This document shows, one piece after another, positions 52,624 through 64,000 of a DNA stretch of 64,000 nt. Source of the stretch: Brasenia schreberi (lineage: Eukaryota; Streptophyta; Magnoliopsida; Nymphaeales; Cabombaceae); contig JAYKKT010000086.1 of NCBI GenBank assembly GCA_036023115.1, positions 17,251,501-17,315,500 on the forward strand, in the 5' to 3' direction. Each line of letters opens with the position of its first letter. Position 1 is the stretch's first letter. Position numbers and translations under genes: made by a program. Under the pieces are notes generated by a model. That model made no database searches. It was not told where the DNA came from and saw only the letters and a list, made by a program, of their open reading frames with translations.

Positions 52624-53569
52624 TTAAGCAAGGAGACAACCATTTTTGCAACATTATTAAGGAGGTTTGAGATTTATTTTGGGCCTCTTTTGAGTTTTTA
52701 TTGTGTCTTTCTCTAGTTTGTTTGAGTGCTTGATTGTGGGTTGATTGTTTCTTACTTAACATATTTTCATTATTCGTAGTGAGTAAAGGTGATATTATTG
52801 TATTTGGTGATATCTTGTTATACTCATATATTTTTTATTATTTAATTTTTTTTACACATACATATTGGAAGATCGTTTATAAATTTCATTTATCAAATTT
52901 AGATACCTAGAAAGAGTTTTGAGGCTTCCACAAGTTATCTTTTGGCTTCTTTTCTTATCGTAGAAGGTTTTCTCGGATGTGATCACGTAGAAGGTTTTCT
53001 GATGTCACTGTGGCCGCCTGATCTATCCCACGGTATTCTACTGCTGGCCATGCTCTAGATGACGCTCTCACCCAACAGCAATTCACTCTTTTTGAAAGTG
53101 AATAGATTGATGAATCCACCAAATACTGATTCCACACAAATCGAAAATCCAATCGGGAGAGTTCATGCTTAAGATAAGTTGGGTGGTCATTTAGAGCCAA
53201 GCATAAAGAAGGGCAAAGTTTGCAAGTACTTGTAGAAGCCTTTGCTTGAAGGAGAAAAAGTAAAAGCTGACATTAAAAGAACTTTTATCGTCCTAATTTG
53301 AGAGGTTAGATTAATAATACGCAAATGCAGTAGAAACCTCAGCCAAACCGTGCCATGAATGGTTGAACCGCCGTAAACCAATTATGGGCTGTGTGATATC
53401 AAAGGAGATGACAAGAGAAGTCTAAAGAAGCTTTTCTTAATTAGACAGCGGCAGCCTTCAGATCCTATGATGATAGACGATCAGCACCAGAGCTTATAAA
53501 GTCATAACTAGAAGGATGGATTAATCATAGAGAGATCGGCCATTGGTTCCTTATTTGCATTGCGCGAGA
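52624..53569. other. Non-coding DNA
   Basis: No gene recognised. A TATA-like CTTATAAAG lies near 53,493. Confidence 0.45.
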
Positions 53570-53734
53570 ATGGGCATCGCTAGTTCCCGCATTTTCTTCT
53601 TCTTTGTTTCCTTTGCTTCCTATCATTTCTTCAACGAATGCACTACTGTTTATCCCATTGATCTTAGCTTTTTGTCAGCCCGCCATATCTTACATGATGA
53701 ACTATTGCTTCGTTTGTATGTTTCGGCAAAATAA
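53570..53734 (+). other. Short frame with signal-peptide-like start
   Basis: From ATG at 53570 it encodes 54 residues beginning MGIASSRIFFFFVSFASYHF, a basic residue followed by a hydrophobic run that looks like a secretion signal. GTATGT near 53,715 could be a splice donor, making this exon 1 of a small gene, but no downstream exon was found. Low confidence; it may be chance. Confidence 0.15.
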
Positions 53735-54924
53735 GCTCGTCATGTTTTGAATTAGATGGCTAATAACAACCTATTGTGTACAATACATAAATATGATAGT
53801 AAACCAAGCTAACCTATTTAGTTGGATACATATACATGCTCTTAGTTGTCAAGAATTTCATTCTTATAAACAAATGTTTCAACGAAATCTTTTGGCTTAA
53901 CCGATAACAGTTAAATTTAGAGAAAAGTTTCCGGAATTTGATGAGCAAGCACATGTGTTCATCCGGCTCACATCTCATTTAAGATGAGTTCAACATGTGA
54001 ACTAGATCAAAAGTAGCTGGTTAATATCAATAGTTCAACCCTTCTGTAAACATGTATATCACAAAAACAAGTATAAAAATAGAGTTGCATGAGATAGTCA
54101 TCAACAACCTCTGTACCACATGTAATAACAACAACAACCAATATATCCTCAACAGCTTCAGCATCAACCATAATACTAGATTGTTCATCAGCATCATGGC
54201 AGGTCCAACCTATGTGACAAACCAATTAACTCGAAGTTTCTGAATTTGGCAAAACAATGATAGTTTTTCATTTGATTCACTTAAATAGGAAACAAAGAAT
54301 CGTCTCGAAGCCGTTTCAAATCTTTTTTTCTAAAATAGGGCGAATACGCCCTCAAAGAGTTGTGCTAATATATGTCAGAAAAAATATATAAAACTCATTT
54401 AGCGACGGTCTGAAACATTCATTTTCAAGCAGACTTTTTATATCATGAACAGTAACCAAACCGAGACGTCGTCAGTTGCGATAACGATTCTGATTCCGGT
54501 GACGGATGGTACAGTTCAGGTTTAACCGATTCTCAACCGGCGATGTCTACAACCAGGGGCTATATTCATGGGTGTTGCCACAAGTGTGGCCTGCTGAAGT
54601 AAACGTCCCTCGTAAGAAACCGCGTTTCACTGAGAACCTTCTTGGCAATCTCTAAGCTTACGACATTCGCATGTCGACAGTATTGAAGTTGTGACCTTCA
54701 AGTTGAAGATTCTTTCTAGAATGATCACGAAGTAGGGAGAAAGATTGATCCTTCCTTGTTTTTTCTATGCTAGCAAGTGGGTTGCTTGATACTTATAAGA
54801 TAGAAACAATATTGGGGAGAGGAGAGGGAAGACTAAGTAACAAATACAGAGAGAGCTTCTTGTTTCAAGGATATTCTTCATATGTCCTAATTGTGACATT
54901 AACTAAAATTCTACATCCGCCCAA
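53735..54924. other. Non-coding DNA
   Basis: 54,440-54,560 carries the degenerate AACCGG-type sequence seen elsewhere. Nothing else recognised. Confidence 0.45.
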
Positions 54925-55072
54925 CTAGCAATGGGTCACCTGGTTACGCGTTCAACCAACATATTAAAGGTCACGAGTTCGATACCTGGAGGCTTGCATC
55001 ATAATAAGGATGAAAAGGCTTTTGCAATTTCCAGACTAGTAGTTAAAGGGAATTTCTACATGTTCAGGGGCT
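54925..55072 (+). mobile_element. Possible tRNA-derived SINE fragment
   Basis: It contains a B-box-like GGTCACGAGTTCGATACC and an upstream tRNA-like segment (GGGTCACCTGGTTACGCG). The 3' side is cut by the gypsy insertion at 55,078. No target duplication established. Confidence 0.35.
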
Positions 55073-55077
55073 CTTTT

Positions 55078-56978
55078 TGTCACACCCGCACGGGTCGCGA
55101 CCACGACCCAGCCCGAGCCGATGCCACGTGGCCGCTTCTCGCACGGGCGTGATGGTGAGCATTAAACAAATACAATACCAATTTAATTCAAACTCAAGAA
55201 ATATCTAACTGAAATAAATATTAATATCGAAGTTCTAAACAACACGTCCAAAATGGTGCGGGGCTCACCTAACAATAACCCCGAATAAAAGACTTTCTAA
55301 ATTATTCAACACTTATCATACCATCTAAAATAAAAATGTTGCTCTATCAAACTCCTACTCTGCTCCGTGTGCCTTCGAAGTGCTAGCTTCAGGATGAGCT
55401 GTAAAACAATAGGGTGAGCTCCTATACATAGCTCAGTAGGGAGGTTAAACATCTTTAAACAGAAAACATACTAAAAGCATGCATAGTTTCACAATCATTT
55501 CATAACAAACATATTTACCTTGAAATCATGATCTCAAATTCATACGCACACACTCACACACGCACACACATCATTAGTTTCGATAATTACAGCCCATACT
55601 GTGTGTGCCCCAAAGGCCACGGGAGTCGTCCGGCCCTCCCTAACGTGACCTCGGTAACCCCGTCCATGACGGTAACCACGCCGACTCTCACGGTAGAGTG
55701 CCCGGGAACACACCCTGTATTCGCCCCAAGCCGGATCGCCCGAGGGACCTGCAAGTCTCTAGAGACCCCACACAAACCACACTACGGCTCGTATATTCAC
55801 ACGTCATTACATTTCTAAAACCAATTATAGTTCATCACATTCACAATTCATATCCAGATCCACGAATATCCAAATCAAACTCATATCCACACAACATTTA
55901 AATACCATGTTCACACAACACATGCATATCAAAACATGTTCTTTATCAAACAGTGTCATAAACATGTTCTATTTAAAAGGCATATCAAATAACCCATAAT
56001 TGCGAATAACATTTCACAAACTTCAATAAAACAATTATTAATCATGCACATTGAAATCTTTCTAAAACAGTAAAATCACTTCTAGCATGGTTCTGTAAAA
56101 GAATGCATAACCCCCTACCTGAAGGAGCGCTAAGATCCAGTCCCCAAACTGCTCGGCCACTCTTATCACCACCAAATCCTCCAATTTTAATCTCTAAACA
56201 ATTACAAATAATTGAAACATTAAAATTTATTTAACTATAAGTCTAACGAAACAAACTATATCCGAATCGGATCCCAAACCCCAATTTGGATCCGTTTAAG
56301 CTATCCGAGATCCAAATCGATACCCAATTTCATATTTGATCTGAATGAGTGACACAATAGGTAGCTTGTATCATTGTGTCAATAGAGAACCTTTAACTAT
56401 TGACATATGTCTTATTCTTAACCCAGAAACCCATTTCAAGGCACGACCCAAACTGGACCCGTTTCCGACACAGAACCTATTTTGACACAGAACTGGTTCT
56501 TAATACGCGACACGAGGACACGACACGAATCAGTGTCGGTTCATGACAATCCAGACACGACATGACATGGAAATGAGGGACATGCCCAAAAGTTTTTTTT
56601 TTTTTCCAGCATCATCGTCGGTTTCCGGCGAATCACAACCGTTTTCTAGCCAAATCGACACCATTGCCTACCTACCCCACCAAAACGCGTAGTTCTACCT
56701 TAAACCTTTAATCCAAGCCCAAAACGATAATTTTCAACAAGTTTTTCATCAAAATCAGGAAAAAAAATGAAAATCTGAAAAATAAGTCAACTTACCGGAT
56801 TCCGGCCGATTCCTCTCGTTTTTCGGCTGGTTCGAGGCTGCCCCAACTCCCTGGACAATCTACTGTGAAGGGCCCTTTTAAAGGCCCTTCGTGTTCCAGG
56901 CTGTGCGTTACTGCACAGCTTGTGCAGTAACGCTCGGGCGTTACTACACAGTCTGTGCAGTAACGCTTAAGCGTTACA
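55078..56978 (-). repeat. Gypsy 3' LTR, 1,901 bp
   Basis: Minus strand starts TGTAACGCTTAAGCG and ends GGGTGTGACA. By eye it is about 98% identical to the other LTR over shared sequence, most differences being C/T or G/A. It contains about 180 bp near 56,290-56,470 that the 5' LTR lacks. The missing part is bounded by GGATCCGTTT and GGACCCGTTT, a short direct repeat that could have mediated deletion. Confidence 0.93.
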
Positions 56979-56994
56979 TTCTAACCCCCTTAAA
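56979..56994 (-). other. Polypurine tract
   Basis: The minus strand reads TTTAAGGGGGTTAGAA directly before the 3' LTR; the AAGGGGG run is the expected plus-strand primer. It is imperfect near the LTR. Confidence 0.6.
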
Positions 56995-56999
56995 GAAAT

Positions 57000-59690
57000 T
57001 CTGTCCTCAGAATTTAGAAAGTACCTGAACAGATATGGATACTTCTCTCGCATTTCATCCTCGAGCTCCCAAGTAGCTTCGCTCGACAAATGATGACTCT
57101 AGTGTACTTTTACTGTCCTCAAAACTCGACGACGTAAGACCTGTTCCTTTCTATCTAAAATGGCTATGGGAACCTCTTCATAAGACAAATCTTCATGTAT
57201 GTGTAGTGGCTCGACTTCAATGATATGTGAGGGGTCAGGAACATACTTTCGCAACATGGATATGTGAAATACATTATGCACTCCAATCAATGACGACGGC
57301 AAGTCCAATTGGTAAGCAACATCTCCAACTCGTTTCACGATTTGGTAAGACCCAATATACCTAGGACTCAATTTACCCTTCTGTCCGAAATGAATCACTC
57401 CTCGAGCTGGAGAGACTTTTAAGAATACATAATCACCGACCATAAACTCTAGATCACGACGTCTCTTATCTGCATAACTCTTTTGTCGGTCTTGAGCTGC
57501 TTTAATGCGTTGACGAACCAAGTTCATCTTATCTTATGATTGTCGAAGTATTTCTGGACCTGTTGCAGGTCGTAAACCAGGAATATCCCAACATAGTGGA
57601 GTCCTACACTTTTTCCCATAAAGCATTTCATAGGGTGACATCCCAATGCTCGCTTGGAAACTATTGTTATATGCAAACTCAATTAAGTGCAATTGGTTAT
57701 TCCATTGGTCCTTATTGTCCAACACACATGCCCGAAGCATATCCTCTAGAGTTTGAATTGTACGTTCAGCTTGCCCATCGGTCTGTGGGTGAAATGCCGT
57801 GCTAAACTGCAATCTTGTTTGTAGAGCATCTTGTAAACTCTACCAAAAATGAGAGGTAAAACGAGGGTCTCTATCTGAAGTGATGGTCTCTAGCACACCA
57901 TAGAACTTAACGATCTCAGCGATATACACAGCAGCTAATTTCGATAACGACATATTCTTCCGAATGGGTATAAATCGTGCAACCTTAGTAAGTCGGTCGA
58001 CAATTACCCAAATAGCATCGTGTTTCAGTGAAGTGAGAGGAAGTCCAATAACAAAGTCCATGTTAATATGTTGCCATTTTCTTTCAGGAATAGGTAATGG
58101 TCTTAAGGTTCCTGCTGGTCGCTGGTGATCCGCCTTCACCTTCTGACAAGTCATACATCTAGTCACAAATTCATCAATAGACTTTTTCATTCCAGACCAA
58201 TAATATTGTCGACTTAGGTCCTTATACATCTTTGTGCTACCTGGATGAATACTGAAACGACTACGATGTGCTGCTTCCAGTATCTCATTTCGAAGTGATT
58301 CATCTTTAGGCACACATACGCGTCCCTCAAACCGTAAGGAACCATCATCCTCACGTATCTCATATCCAGGCCAACTCTCACTATGAATCTCATAATGTCT
58401 CCAAATTTTCAACGCAAAACAATCGTGGCTAGTTCCAAATCATGTGTTGTAATTCCTTTCATGTACCTTCACTTGTCTTCGAACATATGCTACAACTTTT
58501 CTATTCAAAGACATCAATACACATCCTAAACCTTGATAAGAAGCATCGCAAGATACTTTAAAAGACTCATTAGGATCTAGTAGAATCAATACCGGTGCAA
58601 TAGTTAAACCTTTTCTTTAACTCTTGAAAACTCTCTTAAAGACTTGATTCTTCCTCACGAGTTGTGTGCGCAGGTCCGGCTATCTTGGAAAAACCTTCAA
58701 TAAACCTCCGATAATATCCTAGCTAGTCCAACAAAACTTCGATCTCGCTTACGGTCTTCGCCTTCCCACCGAAGAACCGTCTCCACCTTTGCTAGATCCA
58801 CCGCAATTCCATCCTTAGAAATTACATGACCCAAAAACTGAATCTTACTCTAACCAAAATTCACATTTTGATAGCTTTTGAGCATACCTTTTTCTCCTTT
58901 AAAATCTAGATAACTATGCTAAGATGTTCAAAGAACTTTTCATGATTTTAAGAATAAATCGAATGTCATCGATGAAAACAACAATAAACTGTCTAGGTAT
59001 AGATGAAAAATCCTATTCATGTAATCCATGAATATCGCAGAGCATTTTGTCACACCGAATGGCATCACAAGATACTCATAATGTCTCGTAGCGCTGCTTC
59101 TAAAAGCTGCCTTAGGTATATCCTCTACCTTGACGCAAATTTGATGATACCGATCTGCACAAATCTATCTTAGAGAAAACAGTTGCTCTTTACAATTAGT
59201 CCATCAAATCATCAATTCTTAGAAGTGGATATTTGTTCTTTATATCCTTCACATCCGTTTCGTATATAATTATATGCTTGAAGAGCAGATATAACTGATA
59301 CTGGGTTCTCTTCTCGTTGACCTTGGAAAATGAAAGTAGTCTCTCGAGGAATAGAAAAAGTAATCTCTCGCTTCTTGCAATTAATCACAGCACGGTTCCT
59401 AGATAACCAATCCATACCCAAAACTACATCGTAGTTCGAAATCTCCAGCAAAACCAAGTCAGCTCTCAAGTCATGACCACCAACTAATACAGAACAATCT
59501 CACAAAATCCGATGCGGCACAATAACATCTCCATTAGGGAAACATACAGAGAATCCATCTAATGGTTTTGGGTCTAAACCCGTACGACTTACAAAAGTAG
59601 GTGAAACAAAGCAATGCGATGCACCAGAGTCAAATAAAACACGCGCAAGCAAACCACAAACTGATAAGGTACTAATAACCAAATGAGAGG
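57000..59690 (-). pseudogene. Gypsy pol (PR-RT-RH-INT) remnant
   Basis: Protease: LFDSGASHCF at about 59,610-59,640, then YDVVLGMDWLS near 59,410-59,440. The linker passes directly into NKYPLLRIDDL at about 59,220-59,255, so the N-terminal part of reverse transcriptase is deleted. A one-base shift follows SKIDL near 59,165. The palm motif FIDDI is present at about 58,970-58,985. RNase H is visible at 58,500-58,600 (SCDASYQGLGCVL). Integrase: zinc-binding HRSRFSIH..CMTC (58,170-58,315) and core motifs INMDFVIGLP, SDRDPRFTS and RTIQTLEDML. One TAG replaces a Gln codon at 57838-57840. The C-terminus (57,099-57,527, VAYQLDLP, HNVFHISMLRKY) ends at a TAG where Trp is expected, before a chromodomain-like SSEATWELEDEMREKYP. 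Non-functional. Confidence 0.88.
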
Positions 59691-59699
59691 TACCTGACT

Positions 59700-60902
59700 C
59701 ATGGCCTCTATAGCATAAACGTGACCCTGGTTAGTTACTTGAGGGTGAGGCAATCGAGGTGGTCCTTGTTGACGAACAGGTACCAGAGGACGAGGAGGCC
59801 CCATAGTGCTTCCCTGAACTGAAGAAGAAGTAAAATACGTAGCCCGTGGACAATCAACCTTACGATGACCGAACTCTTTACATATGAAACAACGACCTCT
59901 AATGTCTTCTTTCTGTACACTGCTAAATGTCTGAGTCTGAACTGGTTTAAAGTTCTTCTCTGAAGGACATGGTCTAGCTCTATGACCCGTGCCTCTACAG
60001 TTATAACATGTGATCCCTCGATTTTGTTGGTTGTTTTGCTCACGTGAAGGCCCACTTCTCGCCTGAGTCTGACTACCCCTATTTGTCCACTGATGAGCTT
60101 GGGTTGATTTACTGTTCTTCGTGCCTTCATATGAGTTGCCAAAGGTTGATTCTGCTGGCCTCTTCTTACCCTTATAATGCAATATATCTGTTTCTACATG
60201 AATAGCAGCAGCTTGTAATTCATCAATATCTGTATATATCTTTCCTCTCAGTGACTTACGGATCGGATCAGAAAGTCCCCAGAAATATTTATTTACTCGT
60301 GCCTCAAGAATTACCATACCCGGGTCAAACTGTGACAGCCTTAGGAATTGGTTGGTATATTCTCTCACTGATAAATTGTCCTGCTGCAGTTAATTAAATT
60401 CAAGTTGTAAACGCATCCGATCATTGTGAGAAAAGAAATGAATGAAAAATGCCTTCTTAAATGCATCCCAAGTCCACGGAGTGCTACGAGTCCCTTTCTG
60501 TGCTCTCCACCACTGTTTTGCATTTCCTTCGAAAAGACTCGACGCCAACTGCACCCTCCTCTCCTCGTCAGTAGGAGCCAATATGTCGAAAGCGTTTTCC
60601 AATTTGTCAATCCATTCATAGGGTTCCAATGGGTCTGTAATTACTCCTTTAAACTCCTTACAACCGTTCTTTGTCAAGTGTTGAATAGTTACAGTGGATT
60701 CTCTCGGAACGTATTGCAATAAGTTGATCATCTGACCAAGTAATATCGTTGCATCTTGACCACCTTGCACAAGAGGAATATGTGGTGGCTCTATAGGTCC
60801 TTGAGGTGTATCAGATGGAACCTCCACTGCTACAGCAGATCCATACGATGGCATTTCCTCGTTATCATCACTCATAACGCTTGGAGTTAAGTTAAGATCC
60901 AA
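59700..60902 (-). pseudogene. Gypsy gag, interrupted by one stop
   Basis: The capsid region runs from MDLNLTPSVMSDDNEEM, with WIDKLENAFDIL and EGNAKQWWRA, to an in-frame TAA at 60390-60392. It then continues in the same frame (REYTNQFLRLSQFD). Two zinc knuckles follow, CYNCRGTGHRARPC at about 59,970-60,010 and CFICKEFGHRKVDC at about 59,850-59,895, both with all four ligands. The frame is lost before protease near 59,690. Apart from the single stop, gag is remarkably complete. Confidence 0.88.
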
Positions 60903-60980
60903 TCCTCGTGGGTCCTACACATAAATGCAACATTATATTTCAACGATTAACTCGCTATTAAATATACTTTAACAACCTTA

Positions 60981-60993
60981 GGCTCTGATACCA
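60981..60993 (-). other. Primer-binding site (initiator Met tRNA)
   Basis: The minus strand reads TGGTATCAGAGCC, the exact complement of the 3' end of plant initiator methionine tRNA. It lies 3 nt inside the 5' LTR. Confidence 0.95.
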
Positions 60994-60996
60994 AGT

Positions 60997-62712
60997 TGTC
61001 ACACCCGCACGGGTCGCGACCACGACCCAGCCCGAGCCGATGCCACGTGGCCGCTTCTCGTACGGGCGTGATGGTGAGCATTAAACAAATACAATACCAA
61101 TTTAATTCAAACTCAAGAAATATCTAACTGAAATAAATATTAATATCGAAGTTCTAAACAACACGTCCAAAATGGTGTGGGGCTCACCTAACAATAACCC
61201 CGAATAAAAGACTTTCTAAATTATTCAACACTTATCATACCATCTAAAATAAAAATGTTGCTCTATCAAACTCCTACTCTGCTCCGTGTGCCTTCGAAGT
61301 GCTAGCTTCAGGATGAGCTGTAAAACAATAGGGTGAGCTCCTATACATAGCTCAGTAGGGAGGTTAAACATCTTTAAACAGAAAACATACTAAAAGCATG
61401 CATAGTTTCACAATCATTTCATAACAAACATATTTACCTTGAAATCATGATCTCAAATTCATACGCACACACTCACACACGCACACACATCATTAGTTTC
61501 GATAATTACAGCCCATACTGTGTGTGCCCCAAAGGCCACGGGAGTCGTCCGGCCCTCCCTAACGTGACCTCGGTAACCCCGTCCATGACGGTAACCACGC
61601 CGACTCTCACGGCAGAGTGCCCGGGAACACACCTTGTATTCGCCCCAAGCCGGATCGCCCGAGGGACCTGCAAGTCTCTAGAGACCCCACACAAACCACA
61701 CAAGTACGGCTCGTATATTCACACGTCATTACATTTCTAAAACCAATTATAGTTCATCACATTCACAATTCATATCCAGATTCATGAATATCCAAATCAA
61801 ACTCATATCCACACAACATTTAAATACCATGTTCACACAACACATGCATATCAAAACATGTTCTTTATCAAACAGTGTCATAAACATGTTCTATTTAAAA
61901 GGCATATCAAATAACCCATAATTACGAATAACATTTCACAAACTTCAATAAAACAATTATCAATCATGCACATTGAAATCTTTCTAAAACAGTAAAATCA
62001 CTTCTAGCATGGTTCTGTAAAAGAATGCATAACCCCCTATCTGAAGGAGCGCTAAGATCCAGTCCCCAAACTGCTGGGCCACTCTTATCACCACCAAATC
62101 CTCCAATTTTAATCTCTAAACAATTACAAATAATTGAAACATTAAAATTTATTTAACTATAAGTCTAACGAAACAAACTATATCCGAATCGGATCCCAAA
62201 CCCCAATTTGGATCCATTTCCGACACAGAACCTATTTTGACACAGAACTGGTTCTTAATACGCGACACGAGGACACGACACGAATCAGTGTCGGTTCATG
62301 ACAATCCAGACACGACATGACATGGAAATGAGGGACATGCCCAAAAGTTTTTTTTTTTTTTTCCAGCATCATCGTCGGTTTCCGGCGAATCACAACCGTT
62401 TTCCGGCCAAATCGACACCATTGCCTACCTACCCCACCAAAACGCTTAGTTCTACCTCAAACCTTTAATCCAAGCCCAAAACAATGATTTTCAACAAGTT
62501 TTTCATCAAAATCAGGAAAAAAAACGAAAATCTGAAAAATAAGTCAACTTACCAGATTCCGGCCGATTCTTCTCGTTTTCCGGCTGGTTCGAGGCTGCCC
62601 CAACTCCCTGGACAATCTACTGTGAAGAGCCCTTTTAAAGGCCCTTCGTGTTCCAGGCTGTGCGTTACTGCACAGCCTGTGCCCGTCTGTGCAGTAACGC
62701 TTAAGCGTTACA
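60997..62712 (-). repeat. Gypsy 5' LTR, 1,716 bp
   Basis: Same termini as the left LTR (TGTAACGC...TGTGACA on the minus strand). It lacks ~180 bp present in the left copy, and the palindromic GCGTTACTGCACAG array at its outer edge is shorter. Confidence 0.93.
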
Positions 62713-62717
62713 CTTTT

Positions 62718-63156
62718 CTAGACGAAAGCCAGGACCCAATTCTTCCTGGGTCGTGCGGAACCGTGTTTAACAAATAATAATCTTTTTAAATGTAAATATC
62801 CAAGACTCAGAAATGATACGGAAGAAAATAAACCAAATGTGACCAACTTGAGGGAGGCCGTGTCGATTATAATAATTTGCTTAATGTTGGGGGGCATGAC
62901 GTGAAAATCATTAATATATACGCGGAAATAAAGGGTGCTGAATATGACTTGAGAAGGGGACGTCATAGGTCACGGGCGTTAACGTTCGCCGTTATCAAAA
63001 TTTTTACGCGGAAAATTTCATTTCAGTACCTACAGTATTCTTATTTCCAAAAGCCGCACAAATTTTGCTAACATCAACACATACCGTCAGGTTGGTACTC
63101 ATCTTTTAGAATTAACTGCTAGCTATCGCCGTCAGTAAGATCGATGTCCGCAATGC
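62718..63156. other. Non-coding DNA
   Basis: Nothing recognised. Confidence 0.45.
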
Positions 63157-63316
63157 AGTGTCGGATCCAAAAATTAGTTTCGGATGCAACGGACTTCAGG
63201 TTTGAGTTGGACGGGTTTTAAAAAATTTTGAACTTTTTTAAAAGTTTCAATACAAAATTACCAATTTTCAGATGTGGATCATTTTTAGAACCACGATGTG
63301 TATCCCGCCACTATAT
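63157..63316. mobile_element. Possible hAT-type MITE
   Basis: It starts CAGTGTCGGATCCA and ends in a sequence whose reverse complement is ATAGTGGCGGGATAC, both resembling the termini of the MITE at 4.7 kb. No clear 8-bp duplication is seen, so the call is tentative. Confidence 0.3.
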
Positions 63317-64000
63317 CTATATCTATATCTATATATATAATGGAAGAACTAATAGGCAAATGAGTTAATTGCTTTTAACTTTCTAAAACAAAAGGAAATC
63401 TCATTGTCAACCGTCCATGCACAGACACATTTAGCTAAGCAACAAGGTTATGTTTTAGTATTGTTTCAATTAAATGTTCGAAATTTAAGAATCTTAATGA
63501 TAAAAGATACTCAGAGCTTGGCCAAAACTTGTCAAATTCAAATGCTATTCTGAAGCTGAGCTAACTTGGAACAATGGGTTTCTCTCAAACAAGTGAATTT
63601 GAGATTGACCAATTAGATTGAGCTCATCAATTGTGATCCTCAAGCTCACTAATTTCAAAATAGGTGAGATGTTGAGCACTTTGTCTCCTACTCATGTTTT
63701 TACTCATGCTCACACAAGAGAAGTGTACTTTCAACATACCTTTTTGCAACTATTACCTCCTAGCACAAACCCATGGTTAATAAAGGACTTTGGCCTCTCG
63801 TTCTAGAATTCGATTTAAGGTTGTGAGTGCTCCATAATGAATCCTTGCTTTTGTATAGCTTCTTTAATTATATTTTGGTAGGGGTTTGTCTAACCTCATC
63901 TTGATAATCCAAAAAAAAAGTCTTGTGTTATTGATGTGTGACTAAGTCTCAATTTTTCTGTTTTTGCAAATAAAAGGTACCCACTAAGGGGTTGGGTCAC
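63317..64000. other. Non-coding DNA
   Basis: No gene or element recognised. Confidence 0.45.

Larger units (their letters stand above)
55073..62717 (-). mobile_element. Complete Ty3/gypsy element, Tekay-like chromovirus
   Basis: The element is 55078-62712 (7,635 bp), flanked by the 5-bp target duplication CTTTT (55073-55077 and 62713-62717). It runs on the minus strand: 5' LTR on the right (60997-62712), primer site, gag, pol, polypurine tract, 3' LTR on the left (55078-56978). The integrase C-terminus and the chromodomain-like end suggest the Tekay/Del chromovirus lineage. All structural ends are intact although the coding region is dead. Confidence 0.93.

Noticed and set aside
55528..55818. 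97-codon frame, repeated at 61447-61740
   Set aside because: Duplicate because it lies in both LTRs of the gypsy element, antisense to it; not a gene.

Overview
This is nuclear DNA of a flowering plant. The evidence is one spliced bHLH transcription-factor gene of a plant-specific subfamily, exons of a CER1-like wax-biosynthesis gene, plant RTE-type LINEs, tRNA-derived SINEs, and Ty1/copia and Ty3/gypsy elements with the plant initiator-Met primer site. Long AT and GA microsatellites are common. I cannot place it to genus. There are no operons, rRNA genes, tRNA genes or CRISPR arrays.

Layout. 1-13.8 kb: gene-free, AT-rich DNA with a decayed hAT transposase segment (~2.3 kb), a 575-bp AT/ATAC satellite, a small hAT MITE with target duplication (4.7 kb), five dispersed copies of one SINE family, a 153-bp tandem duplication, a near-perfect 46-bp foldback (11.2 kb) and a shrunken RTE derivative (12.4 kb). 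13.8-18.8 kb: the only gene I consider intact, a seven-exon bHLH factor of 448 aa on the + strand. It has a TATA box, a GA-rich leader and a SINE inserted about 0.1 kb upstream of the TATA box; a cluster of W-box cores lies 1.8 kb upstream of its ATG. 19-31 kb: microsatellites, a decayed minus-strand copia element with one LTR (22.2-26.9 kb), a 226-bp tandem repeat (27.6-28.2 kb) and a related solo LTR in inverse orientation (29.8-30.2 kb). 31.3-34.2 kb: a 2.9-kb hAT-like element with an exact 8-bp target duplication that carries three exons and introns of a CER1-like gene. 35.7-40 kb: an orphan LTR with primer site, a direct repeat pair and a truncated RTE end. 40.3-49.6 kb: a gypsy complex in which two internal regions share one LTR, and a full-length 3.2-kb RTE LINE with 12-bp target duplication sits inside that LTR. 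49.8-52.6 kb: a deleted copia element between two LTRs. 55.1-62.7 kb: a complete but coding-dead Ty3/gypsy element (Tekay-like chromovirus) with 5-bp target duplication. 62.7-64 kb: unremarkable DNA with a possible MITE.

The bHLH gene is the only likely host function. The rest records repeated insertion, nesting and decay. The most unusual item is the hAT-like element with captured CER1-like exons. I see no convincing wholly new system. All family assignments come from reading motifs by eye, without database searches.
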